Shown: one piece after another, positions 34,386-45,983 of the stretch
Numbering within the stretch: position 1 is the first letter of the stretch
Layout: every line of letters begins with the position of its first letter
From: Hippasteria phrygiana
Taxonomy: Eukaryota > Echinodermata > Asteroidea > Valvatida > Goniasteridae
Length of the DNA stretch: 64,000 nt
Reading direction: 5' to 3'
Assembly (NCBI GenBank): GCA_037893225.1
Contig: JAZGUH010000487.1
Coordinates: forward strand, 434,001 to 498,000
Position numbers and translations under genes: made by a program
Notes under the pieces: model-generated
The model's database searches: none
Seen by the model: the letters and a program-made list of their open reading frames with translations, nothing else
Told to the model about the DNA's origin: nothing

Positions 34386-35796
34386 TATCGTGAAATTTGT
34401 GATTTTATCGATTTGATGATTCTTCTGCCAACACACTATAGTCTTAAGCAATCCCGATTCTATTTTTTTGAGGAATCGACTTGATGAAGTAGCCTATCCC
34501 TGCTTCCTTGGAGTAGATTCCATGCACCAAGAGGATTTTTTAAACATTGCCGATTCCCTGAAAAGACTGCAGGTGATACTTCGCAAAGCCAGCTATTTCG
34601 TCCATGAAATCAATCAATCCGTCAATCAAGACCTGGTGTGGATTCAAAGGCCACACCATGGATGCATGTTTTGCGCATGATATATGGAGTCGATTTGGAA
34701 TGGAGTCGTGATTCCTGCTCGGGAGTCGGACTCGGCTCCAAAAAGGGCAATACTGCAGCACAGCTGTCCCTGGTCAGTGGCTGAAGCTGGAACGGCAAAG
34801 GCCTTTATCCGGGATGTTCACACCACAATCTATAATAGAAACTTTTTATACCTCCCATCTTACATGTACCTGGGTGAAAATCTCTTGGCATATGCACTTT
34901 TTATATGCAGTTTTTTTGTTGTATTGGCCCCCTGGCGGTCTAGTTCAAACAATGCAGTAGACCGGAAACCGCCACTTTCAGAAAAAGCTTGGGAATACTT
35001 CAGCAGGCCGTTTTTTTTTAACCATAAGCTATTATTTGGAGAACTAAAGTCCACTGGTACGAAGGAAGTTGTGTGAATGGACGTGTCTTTGTCATAGGGC
35101 CTAGCTACATGTACAGTAGTAGACTGACAAGGTTGCAAAGTGCAGTAAGTCTGCTGACTTTCTTTGGCCACAAGGCTGTGCATATTGTTACATGTACAGG
35201 TATAGTCCAATATCTAGCTCCTTTGCGCAGCATGCAGCGTGTAGCATAGGTCTATGGTTTAACATGGTAAAGGTGCTTGTAATGACAGTATTCAGTGTCA
35301 CTGTGTCCATTTGCCATTTTTGTAAATGGTTGCAATACCTGGTGTGGGTTTGTTCATACACATATAATGGGGGGGGGGTCTTGTTGCTGGTGACTTGTAA
35401 TCGTGACCTACCCCCCCCCCCCCCCCCAAATAAAAAAAATAAAAACAAAAAAAAAAAGACAAAATACTCGCTCCTTCAAGTAGCCAATTCCTGCTTCCTT
35501 GGAGTTGATTCCAGACACCGCCCCACAGTTCTGAAACTCGATGACTCCAAAAAAGGATTTAAAGATTGCCGATTCCCTGATCAGATCCCGTGGTACATAA
35601 TTCACAGAGCCAGCTGTTTTGTTCGTGAAATAATCACGGCACCTCCTGAAGCCTATTTCTGCTTTCCACTTGTTGCTGGCGAACCATTCATGTATGTTGC
35701 AGTTGCCCTGGAGTCATATCCATCCAATGCCTGGTGAAACTGATGACCTGCTGACCTAAAAAATGTTTGCGTCATCCTACATGTATGTATTAGAAC
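34386..35796. other. no gene; two related repeat copies
   Basis: About 34470-34620 and 35470-35640 share TGCTTCCTTGGAGT-GATTCCA, GATTGCCGATTCCCTGA and AAGCCAGCT-TTTCGT-type segments, so they are diverged copies of one repeat. Open frames through them are not supported as genes. A 17-base C run is at 35411-35427. Confidence 0.5.
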
Positions 35797-35985
35797 ATCG
35801 TCAAACAAACCACAAGGAAAACTGTTGTAATTTAAATCAATTTTCGAAGTAAACAAAGAAAACTGGCAGGAGCGGAATTTGAACCTGGGACCTCCGGAAT
35901 ACTGTACTGGCTCTCTACTAACAGCTACATGTATCTAGTGCTCTTTGTTGTCTCCCAAATTGCCAATATCTTTGTTGGGGGTGGG
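35797..35985 (-). repeat. tRNA-derived SINE
   Basis: Tail, box B region (GGAATTTGAACCTGGGACC) and part of the head (TCTCCCAAATTGCCAATATC) are present. The box A region is degraded. It ends at a G run. Confidence 0.65.
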
Positions 35986-36087
35986 GGGGGGGGGGGCCTG
36001 GCATGATATATATGGAGTCGACTACAAATACAATGTACATGAACATACATGTACACTGTATTATGGAGGCGCCCAAGCCTAGCAGAT

Positions 36088-36356
36088 GGGTCATATTCCA
36101 TAATTTTAGGGGTCCAAAAGTGTGAGATGTTGCATAAGATTTTGCAATTCCGGACACATTCTTTAAGGCCTTCAACATGTATCTCCAAGAATAATTACAA
36201 AAAGCAAGGTACATGTAACACGTACCTGCCAAACTAGTAAAAAATAGTGTGAAGTCAATTTTAATGATACTTGATGGGAAATTACACAGTTCGGGTGTAA
36301 TAACAGGGACACCAAAAACTGTCACACTTTTGGACCCCAAATTTATGGAATGACCC
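36088..36356. mobile_element. MITE with GGGTCATTCCATAAATTT ends, 269 bp
   Basis: Left GGGTCATATTCCATAATTTT and right AAATTTATGGAATGACCC extend to terminal inverted repeats of about 35 bp ending in GTCACACTTTTGGACCCC. A second, inverted and interrupted copy lies at 39552-41004. Confidence 0.8.
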
Positions 36357-36469
36357 AAAAACATTGTAGCTTGCCAGGTTTATTGCTAGACGTTGCTGGC
36401 ACATGCATGATGCAGGTGTGTGTAGAGAGTGACTTCATCTTGCACCATTTTATCCTGTTCACTTACACT

Positions 36470-36741
36470 ACATTGCAATTGAAAAGTTAACCTCAAAATG
36501 GGAATTTCTCTTCACACTTTTTCTCTTCCCAGGGAATTCATTTTCATTTCACAAAATGTGAAAATATTTTCCCATTTGAAATGGGAAAACATTTTCACAC
36601 CTTTTCACAAAAGTGGGAAAATAATTTCCCACTTGAATTCACAGGTGGGAAAAGTTGTGTGAGAAATGTGAAGTGTGAATGGGATTTTTTTTCACCAAAT
36701 TTCCCATTCCCATTCACAGTGTTAACTTTCAATTGCAATGT
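36470..36741. mobile_element. MITE with ACATTGCAATTGAAA ends, 272 bp
   Basis: Terminal inverted repeat ACATTGCAATTGAAAAGTTA / TAACTTTCAATTGCAATGT. The interior is packed with inverted TTCACA-TTTTCCCA words (for example TTTTCCCATTTGAAATGGG), so it folds on several scales. Confidence 0.75.
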
Positions 36742-37462
36742 ACTGTAAGGCTTAATCAAGTGTAGCCCCCTAATTCTAGTTGAAAAGGCCACGGTAAATG
36801 GCCAGGTGTTGAAGAATACATCACATCTTTCATGATCAGCCAGCATTTTCATCATCGATGTACACATGGTTGCTAAACTCAACCAACATGAACCCATGAC
36901 AGGCCACGGAAGTCTCACATTGCTGGCTGGGGGAGTATTATTGCATGAAGCGAACAGAAATCTAATCATGACTGTTCAGCAGAGTCTGTCCAGGGTTACC
37001 TGTATGTACAGTACATGTATGTCTGCGAGGTGAAATGGACTGTGAAAGGCAAAGATCTTGAAGTGTGAAGTACAGAGCCACAGTCCATTCCTTGGCGATC
37101 TCTTCCCAGGTCATGACCCATTTATTTTATTTTTTTCTAAGTGTGAAGTTCCCCGAGGTGTTTCAGAGGAACTGTTACAGGGTTTTGGTGAGAAAATTCT
37201 ATGTTGTCTTTCATTTGTAAGCAAACATACATTTTTAGATTGGAAAACAGAACATTTGTTAAAAAAATAAAATCCAGACAGACTGCAACTATTTTTAATA
37301 ATAGTAACGACCAAATCAAGTTGTTTTAACTTTTTATTTTAATACTGGGATTAGCCCTAGCCCTCAGTGTAAACCAAAAAACACTTTTTGACTTTCTTAA
37401 ATTTGGTCTTCTTAATGTTCAGTTGTTCCTGAACTGAACGCTACATGTATGTGTTCAGTTCT

Positions 37463-37830
37463 TTAACCCTAACCTTCCCAAATCCTCAAAAATCGTCTTT
37501 GCAAAATGGAGGAATTTGGAGGATTGAGGGCACTTGGAAGTTGATGCATCGGAGGATTTTGCAGGATTGAGGTTACTAGGGGTTTTTGCCCCTGCAGGAA
37601 TATGGAGGATCCAGGTTATCAGGCTCAATGTGATACATGAGGATTTTGGAGGATTGAGGTTGCTAGGGGTATGCAAAAAAAACCTGGAGGATTTTGGAGG
37701 ATTCATGCTATGGTCCCCATAAGAGGATTTTGGAGGATTCAGGTTATATGGAGTTTTAACACTTTGAAATCAGAGGATGTTGGAGGATTCAGGTTACATG
37801 GGGGGAAATGATGTAGGGAGTTAGGGTTAA
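37463..37830. mobile_element. TTAA-bounded element with GGAGGATTTTGG interior repeats
   Basis: Left TTAACCCTAACCTTCCC and right GGGAGTTAGGGTTAA. The interior holds many degenerate copies of GGAGGATT(TTGGAGGATTGAGG), the first ones inverted. A related right end occurs at about 44340-44395 and 50157-50239. Confidence 0.65.
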
Positions 37831-38397
37831 TAAAGCTGTGTTCACACTGGACTTTTTGAGATGATGGTAAAAGGAAAAATGGTTAAATGTTGCCACTGTT
37901 CGCACAATTGGACTTCGAACTGGGAAATATTTCACCCAGACCATGGTAGAAATAACCAAGCTGTCAGTATCATGACTACATGTGTATAATGAGGGCACTC
38001 TGATTGATGCTTCAACATTGACCCCATTAAACCCACATCACTTGGTAACAATGTTGTTAGATATGACAATGACATTGACTGAGTTCAACTTAAAGCCCAG
38101 CAGATCACTGGTCTCCTTTCACAAAGATATTCGGTTTTAGAAATGTGTAGATAAAACCTCCCATAAACAAAAATGTGTCCAGGTGGAAACCCACACAAAA
38201 AAGATACGGAAAATGCAACCCACTTTCAAATTGAGGTGGTAAAGGGAGGTACATGTATGTACATTTGTTTAATATAAAAAGTCTTCCTTAGTAATTATTA
38301 ATTCATGTCTTTATTGGCTTTTCAAGGCATGAGCATAAGACCTAGGACATTTATATCCAAACACAAGCTTCCAGGGAATACAATGTGAGAATAGACA

Positions 38398-38984
38398 TTA
38401 ACCCTCCTACATGTACTATTTCACCATACAAAACCTTACACAATTTTCATATCCAAATTTTACCATAGCATTTACACACACATGGCAAAACCATACAGTG
38501 TAATGCTATGGCAAGCTTATTGACATGGCAAAACCATACACATGGTTTTGTATGGTAAACATGCTTCACTGTGATGTACAATGTACATGTACAATGTATG
38601 CCAAATGGTTTTGTGTGGTGAATAAGCTTATCAACAGACTACTTGGGGCTATGGTGAGTTATATATAATGTATAAAGAGAAAAACCACCCTAATTCTAAA
38701 ATGGTATAGGCCTATTCATCAATGTTCCCCAGTACAAAACCTTGCACCTGCCAGCAGACACAGCCTGTACAACCATACAAAACCTTACAGTGCCATACAG
38801 AGGTCAAGTTGCTTTACCATTCATCACCTTACATAGTTCAGTACAGGCAAGAGTTTTGACCATACAAAACCATACAGCTGTCAGGTTTTGTATGGTATAC
38901 CTGCTGTACACTCAGTGACTCACTGTATGGTTTTGTATGGTGAATAAACTTTCTTATAAATTGCCTCAAGAGTAGGAGGGTTAA
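38398..38984. mobile_element. TTAA-bounded element with ACCATACAAAACC interior repeats
   Basis: Left TTAACCCTCCTAC and right GTAGGAGGGTTAA form a perfect 13-bp terminal inverted repeat with outer TTAA. The interior carries about a dozen degenerate copies of CCATACAAAACCTTACA in both orientations. Confidence 0.75.
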
Positions 38985-39551
38985 AGCAAGGCAAAAGTAA
39001 TAAGCGACTAAATAGTAACAGTAAGGTTATCACGCAAAGCAAACTAAAACGAAAGGTCCTATAACTGACAGAGAAAGTACATGTATCGGCCAGTTCCTTG
39101 GATCGGAAATAATATTCAGTCTGAAAAGTATTGGTAGATCTCCTGACTAACTCGTGCACTGGTGCAAAATTTGCCGGCGTATTGAAGCCTGGTGACTGGG
39201 TCGGGTTCAGACATGTACTCAAACAGGTCCTGGCCCAGCCAAAACTCTGTGTGATTTTCATGCTAATTCACAAAAAAACAACTCCATACTAATCACAAGC
39301 ATGTACATGTACATGGCATGAAAATTTGGTTGATAATCCTGTTTTTGGTAAGTAAGATTTGTGGTTATCAGTTCCTTGAAATTGGCCCCAGATTCTAAAG
39401 GCCTTGTAAAAAACACCTTCCTTGCTGACTGTGCAAGGTCTTGGTATTATCAGTAGTTTTTGCCCTCCTGTTGGCAAAACTTGCCTTGCTGCAGAAAGTA
39501 AGGGGAATGTCTACTGCCAAATCTCAAAGAATGTGTAGCCTATGTACATGT

Positions 39552-41004
39552 GGGTCATTCCATAAATTTGGGGTCCAAAAGAGTGACATTTTTTGGTGTC
39601 CCTGTTACACCTGACCTATGAAATTTCCATCAAGTACGAAGTATCATTAAAATTGACATCGCACTATTTTTTACTTGTTTGGCAGATTACTTCACATAAT
39701 CACTCTTGGAGATAGAAGGCATTAAAGAATGTGTCTTGAATTACAAAATCTTATACATGTCACTATGACCGCGTTCCCACTTGAATTGGGAAAAGGTGGA
39801 TCAAGATCCGGCATTTTGGTGTGATCGTTGTCTAACCGCAACGAAACCGCAAGTCGCGTTCCCACTTATGCTTGATCCACCTTTTCGAACGGAAGTGTCG
39901 AGTCCGAAAGGTCACTGAGTTCAGTATTACGCATGCGCTTGCTTACTGAGCGCGCGCTCTGTGGCAGCATTGCATGCTGGGACGGGTCAAATTGCATACG
40001 TACGTATGTGTGTACATGCGCGATGTTTTGATGTTCGAAGTTTCAACATGGAGGAAGAAGTGTACTCTATGACAAGAATATCAACACAAATATTTCTCTG
40101 AGGCGTATCTGCCAAATACCAATCTCCCTATAGACTCAAGCGAATCGTACATGCCGCACATGCGACGTGCATATCACTCCCCTATAAGTAATCATAGTTT
40201 TCGCGTAAAAACCCATCTTTTTACACAGATGTAACTTTTGCAAAGATGATGTCCGTTAGTTTTTACAAGATATTTATTGTGTCAAGATTTTTTGGAGTAT
40301 TACTGCCTAGTAAAACGTATTTTTTAAAAACTTTGTACGGTTGTTGTTCTATGACACGCTGCGGGCTATACACTAACAAAAAAAAGTTAAATTACACGAA
40401 TGAAAAAGGTTTAGAAACGGAAGACTTTCCAGTACGCAACGGAAATTGTAAAAGGCCTATAGGACGTACACGTGCGCTGAATGCATGCATGCACGCATGC
40501 ATCGCGCGCCCGTGGTGACATTTTGTATACAGCCCGTAGTTCAGTAGTTGTTTATTGTGCATGTTGTGCATGTGGGGAATTGTCACATGAGCTACACGCC
40601 TAAACGTATTTCTTCGTTTACCAGACCGCAAAATGTTCGCGCCACTTGTGCACCAGCCGGATATTGACAGGTCAAAGTGCCGGATCAGATCCACCTTTTG
40701 CGTTCCCACTTGATCGTGATCCACCAATTGCAGGATCTGATCCACCAATTGGGGGATCTGTATCCTGGTCTAAAGGTGGATCAAGAAAGGTGGATCAGAT
40801 CCTGATCCACCTTATAACGGTTAGCGTTCCCACTACACACAATTGCAGGATCTGATCCACCAATTGGGGGATCTGATCCGGCAATTTGGCAAAAGGTGGA
40901 TCAGATCCCCCAATTGGTGGATCTAGTGGGAACGAGGTCTAAGTAACAGTAACAGGGACACCAAAACTGTCACACGTTTGGACCCTAAATTTATAGGATG
41001 ATCC
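39552..41004. mobile_element. MITE with GGGTCATTCCATAAATTT ends, interrupted
   Basis: Second copy of the 36088 family in inverted orientation (left GGGTCATTCCATAAATTTGG, right CCTAAATTTATAGGATGATCC). It is split by the element at 39767-40939. Confidence 0.7.
39767..40939. mobile_element. 1.17-kb element with GACC-CGTTCCCACT ends
   Basis: Left GACCGCGTTCCCACTTG and right AGTGGGAACGAGGTC are inverted. Subterminal regions repeat GGATCTGATCCACC and CCACCAATTG words, including several near 40680-40930, as in transposase-binding arrays. The interior holds no recognisable transposase, and the flanks show no clear target duplication. A non-autonomous DNA transposon is the best reading. Confidence 0.65.
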
Positions 41005-42970
41005 ACGTACACATGTAATGGATACATTAGGGGACAATGTTATAAAGAAATTGGAGTCTTGATTGTCAAATTATGGATGATGCCCTGGGTGCACCCCAGG
41101 TGTACCTAAGCATTGTTTACATGTAGGTACCTCAGGGTGCCAGACATAGAAGGTCAACAAGTACAGAACCTGGGGGTGCACCACACTAATTCATGTCCGA
41201 ATTTATGCGCCAGCTCATCAACATAAAATGTATACCCACAACTTTTTTTGAAAAAGGAGAGTTTGTGCCTCAAAAAATTGTGGGATTGTGTAAACATAGT
41301 CCAGCATCAACTCCCTGGTTTCTGGGCTTCCATCTGTGTGCAGACTTGATAAAATTACTGTTGAAAAATGGGTCCTATTTGCCCGAGAAAGTGGAGGGAT
41401 GCCATGTTAAAAATGGCTGTTGATCGGCTTGGGAAATAGGACTTTTTGGGAGGTGCGTTTGTTTTGTGTCAATAATTAAAAATGTAATTGGTTAACCCCC
41501 CCAAAATAGAAAAGAAATGGACAGACAAAAGATCAGACAATAAGTGGCATTTGTTTGTGTAGACCCCAGTGATGCTGGGGTACAGGTTATTGGGCCCTGA
41601 ACTTTGTTGATTTTACACTGTTGTCAATGGAGCTGGAATTAGTGTGGTGCACCCCTGGCACTTTCCCTGATCCTTTGCATGACCCTAGGTGCAGGGGTTA
41701 TATTAGGTCAGGGGAATTGGTTTCACTTTTGAGTACAATAAATACCCCGGCATTTGCAGAGAGATGAAATGGTTCAACTTTTGGGGGGGGGGGGTGGTTT
41801 GCCATTATAAATCAGTGCGTGTTAGTGTACATGTGTACATGTCAAATTTTTCTGCCCAGTTCAGCTGACATTATTTATCATCTGATCTAAATGGCTACAA
41901 GTTTGATTTATGACTGTGGTTGGCCAGGTTCAGTATGACTTTTGTTGGATTTGATTTTTAACTTTAAAAGCTGGTTTCACATATTGGTTTGAGTCGTGGT
42001 TGTAGAAATTCAGAATTAAATCAAAATAGTGGGGAAGTAATCCGATTTATAGAAACTGGTGGGGGAATCCCATGTCTGTAGATTTTTACAAAGTGATAGA
42101 TGGGAAGGGTATGACTTTCCCTGGAATGAACATTGAGAGGAATGACACATCACAACGTACTACAATAGCCTCGGAGTAGAAATCAGTAGAATTGTCAGAT
42201 TGCCATCATTTTGAAAATCAACCTTATCCAGTGTTATCATGTAGATAGTGACATATTCTAGCCAATGAAAGCATATGAAAGCCCCCAGCAACAAACAAAA
42301 ATGTAAAAGCTTTCCTGTTCACGTGGCAAGTGCTGCAGAACATTGTGACATTGTCACTTTTTGGAAAAAAATTGACATGATTTTAATGAGATGAAATTAA
42401 GTCACAAGATAAAATGAAGATTTTCAAAATCCGCTGTTAAAATTCCCGACGCCTTGAAAATTCCCGACCCCTTGAAGATTCCTGAAACTTTCCATGGAAA
42501 ATTGTCCAAACTTTTGTGAAAGTTTCTGACCTTTTCCAACACTACAAGATACACTGTGCAGATGCAGATTACTGATTCAAAGCATGTTTTATGTTCAACG
42601 ATGGACTTTGTATCTTTGAAGCATTAGTACACACTGGTTGATTGAAAAAATGATGGTTCTCTGTGTGCCATAAAATTCCCCAGCATAAATTTAGCCATGG
42701 AATTACATTGTATGCCATATGTGGGAAATCGGAAATAAATACAAGGTGCTCCCTGTTTATACCTAAAGCCATCTTGATACAGATTCATCGCTGGTTCAAG
42801 GTTCCACAGGATTTAAGATACAACAAATTTCTTTTCTTTTTTTCTTCTTGAAAAGACGTCAGAAGTTACGACCTACAAAAAAGCCAATATTTCTAGGTTG
42901 TGGTGGCAGTCGCAGTCCAGACAGAGAATGCTTATACCATCTGGGTTTCAAGTTTCATCCATATGGTTTT
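41005..42970. other. no gene recognised
   Basis: Nothing supported on either strand. Confidence 0.4.
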
Positions 42971-43182
42971 ACTGATGCGGGAATTGTGAATGGGAAATAA
43001 GATTTTTTTTTTATGAGAAAGGCATATTTTAAGAGATTTCACCATGAGCCGGCAGATGTGGCCATGAACTTGTATTGCTTCTGTGTTTGGCCTTTACATA
43101 AAACTTTGAGTTCTGACTTGTTTTTTGGCGGTAGTTTGTTTATTGACTGAAAATGTATTATATAAATATTATGCCTATAGGA

Positions 43183-43592
43183 TTAAAGGTAGTGTACATT
43201 GTACATGATTGGTCATTGTTGACATTTTCAGAAATGGGCGGATTTGGGGGTTAGAATTTTGTAGGAAATATCGTTCCACTGACCTGTTCAAAGTTTTGCG
43301 TTGTTGGATGGCGAAAAAAACGAAAGAAAAACGGCGCTCGTTTTCAACCATCGGGCGGATGAAAGCCTTTAGTCAGGGCGCGCGTGGCTACCTGGACACA
43401 TGACGCGCCCTGAATGCTAGCATGTCCGGGGCGCACCACTCGTCCGGGTAGCCACGTGCGCCTTGACTAAAGGCTACAGGGCAGTTTTCCAACGATTTCC
43501 AGCTGGAAATCGTTGGAAAACGATATAAATTTCCACTTTTCTTGACACCTGGTGCCATCATTTCACTTACCAATCGTGTACACTACCTTTAA
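43183..43592. mobile_element. MITE with TTAAAGGTAGTGTACA ends, copy A
   Basis: Left TTAAAGGTAGTGTACA and right TGTACACTACCTTTAA. A central palindrome GCGCGCGTGGCTAC... / ...GTAGCCACGTGCGCC and CGATTTCCAGCTGGAAATCG give a strong secondary structure. Copies B and C are at 47522-47999 and 61632-62270. Confidence 0.85.
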
Positions 43593-43740
43593 ATGCCATG
43601 TGAATTAGGTTCTTTTTATTTGTAAATCCTTATATTTTGTGTACATGTATAGTGTACACATTTTATGTACTATGATTGTATAAAGTTCACATTAGAGCCT
43701 TTTCCCACAGCCTCTAAACCTGGGTTGAAATCTAAGGAAA

Positions 43741-44006
43741 TTTATTTATTTATTTATTTATTATTCGGCATTTAGCCGGGATAGCCCAAGAAAGTCTTTC
43801 GACTTATTTCCAGTGGGGTCCCATATGATAGATGAGGAAGGAAATTACAGTTTTAAGACGTGGGAGGAAAACCCCAGAGAATAATTCCGGAGAAAACCCA
43901 CGGAATCATGTAGTGACTGAAAACCCAATCCACATGTTGGCCCCAGCCGGGATTTGAACCAGGGTCACAGTGGTGGAAGGCGAGGAAAGTACCACAACAC
44001 CAACCT
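43741..44006 (-). repeat. tRNA-derived SINE specific to duplication unit 1
   Basis: Minus-strand order is tRNA-like head with box B GGTTCAAATCCCGGC (near 43948-43962), a body with GTGGGTTTTCTCCGG and GGTTTTCCTCCCACG, then tail ATGCCGAATAATAAATAAAT. Unit 2 lacks it, which sets its edges. The tail word matches the LINE 3' end near 27340-27360. Confidence 0.7.
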
Positions 44007-44157
44007 GATCCCTTTCAGTCCTCGAAAGTCAAGTATTTTGTTGAAATCGGTCCTCGCAAGTAGAAGTATGTGCTTCGTCTATAGGGTTGGGTTATATTAA
44101 AGGAACAATAGGAAACACAAAGCATTGTCCTCGCAAGTATTGGGAAAGTACGACAGT
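44007..44157 (+). repeat. GTCCTCGCAAGT repeat family member
   Basis: Plus-strand copy, aligned with 48527-48681 of unit 2 and with 55229-55408. It ends near TACGACAGTGTGTG followed by a G run. Confidence 0.75.
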
Positions 44158-44416
44158 GTGTGTTGGGGGGGGGGGGGAGGGGGCACTGTGACAAAAATGG
44201 ACAGAAATGTGTTGATCTGTGTTCATGCATGAAGCTGACTCGGCTTTTGTTGCATTCTGACCTCTCATGGGCCATGGAAAGTAAGTCATGGTGTATTTGG
44301 TCTTAATAGTAATACCATGGTAACAGTGGTCCCAGTAACAAACACTGAAGGATTTTGGAATCGGATGATATTTAGGGAGTTAGGGTTTTAAATTATATTA
44401 AAGATATGAAAACTCA

Positions 44417-44567
44417 TTAACCCTCCTGTTCTCATGGTCAAAATCGACCCAGCTGCTGTACAGATCAAAACCTATCAAATGACAGGTTGAAACACACACA
44501 ACCTGTCAGATTTGGTGTTTAGAGTTTTTGATAGGCTGTCATAGTTATAAGTATAGGAGAGTTCTAA
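44417..44567. mobile_element. TTAA-bounded element in unit 1
   Basis: Left TTAACCCTCCTGTTCTC; right end degenerate (AGGAGAGTTCTAA). The interior is the inverted form of 23682-23846. The matching TTAA site in unit 2 holds a different element (50265-50485). Confidence 0.65.
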
Positions 44568-45731
44568 TAAAATTTGTTTTTACGAAGGCATAACTTTTTG
44601 TATTTCTTTTGCTGTTGAGGATATTTTTGGGCTTGATCAGATTGCATATCATTTCCAGATGTAACAGTGGGTTGAAATAAACCCTAGGTAAGCTGCCTGT
44701 AGCAACGGACCGAAATGCAAGCCAAGTCCTTAACCCAGATTCATATGGCATGGAATCATACATCCCTGCCTCTCCGCTCCTATTTTTCCAGTGTGAATTT
44801 CCTGTCGGGTTATCGACTGTTTTGATATCCAATAGGCAGCCAGACGAAAACACGCTCCTGTCCCCCCCTGGCCTCTCAGTTTATCAATGATGGTGAGTTT
44901 GAATAATTGTCTGCTGGTAGAACCCCTTACCTGGGTTCATCTTCTTAACTTGCAGTTGCTCTAGCGCAGAGCAGCCACAGTACTGTAAATGAACTTTCCC
45001 GCCACAAATAGTGGCAAATGATTATCATATGACCTGATTTTCCCTCAAAGATTTGTTCAGTTCCAGTTTTCTGTCTCCGTCACATTTTTGGAAATTTCAT
45101 CTTATTTGGGTTTCTCCTCTAACGTGTGAATCTTGGGTAAATTCCACTCTCACAAACAATGTGTACATGTATGTTAAACAACATTCAGGAATTTGTTTTT
45201 GTAATTTTTCGAGACAATTTTAAATTGATGGACTTGTATGTATGTAGACATATTTTTTGTTTGTTACACAATAGAATAATGTTTTTGTTTTGTTTGAACT
45301 ACACAATGTACCGTGTTTAAACAAGACATTTTTTTGTGGGGCACAAAAATGTTTCGCTTGTATACAAAATGCTTCTTCAACAAAACATTTTTGTATTTAG
45401 AATTCCTGAAGATACTGTAGTATGCAAAACATTTCATGAAGGTTCCTTCAATTTCTGAGAAAACAAGTTGTGTGGAAATGAGTGTGCCAATGTTGTAATT
45501 ATCACACAGTCACACTTGTGTTTTGATTAACTTCATCTTCGGATAAAGTAACGTTGTGTGTGCCCATATCCAGTGCATGCAACTCCACAAATTGCCTGTG
45601 GATGTTTAAGGAAACATGTAATAAATATTAAAGGTTGTAAAAAATTAGCTTTTGCTGTAATTTTCAGAAATAAATGGATTTGGGGAATAGTATTTTATAG
45701 CGTGCTAGCAAATACTGTAATTATAAGTTAA

Positions 45732-45983
45732 AAAGTCGTATCTTCATTGAGTGATCCCCACAATGTCGCTTCCCAGGTTGTATCGTAAAATTGGGTGTGA
45801 TCCCTGGTTATACGGCATTCTGGGTGTATGACTTCTGACTAGCACCCACCGGAACAAAGATACTGACAATTTGGAAGACTGCCAACATAGGGCAAGATAG
45901 CTTAGTTGGTAGAGCGCCGGTATGGTAACCCGGAGGTCGCAGGTTCGAATTCTGCTCCTGCTAGTTTCTTTGTTCACTTTGAG
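45732..45983 (+). repeat. full-length tRNA-derived SINE
   Basis: Layout: a head of about 150 bp beginning GTCGTATCTTCATTGAGTG, a tRNA-like core with box A TAGCTTAGTTGGTAGAGCG and box B GGTTCGAATTC, then tail TTTCTTTGTTCACTTTGAG. The anticodon-loop position reads ATGGTAA (GGT, threonine-like). The acceptor stem does not pair, so this is a SINE, not a working tRNA. Confidence 0.8.

Noticed and set aside
34684..35737. Protein-like frames at 34684-35076 and 35192-35737
   Set aside because: Both overlap diverged copies of one repeat and low-complexity A/C runs, without recognised domains.
45885..45965. Functional tRNA-Thr gene
   Set aside because: Box A, box B and a GGT anticodon position are present, but the acceptor stem does not pair, and conserved head and tail sequences recur around other copies, so it is a SINE.
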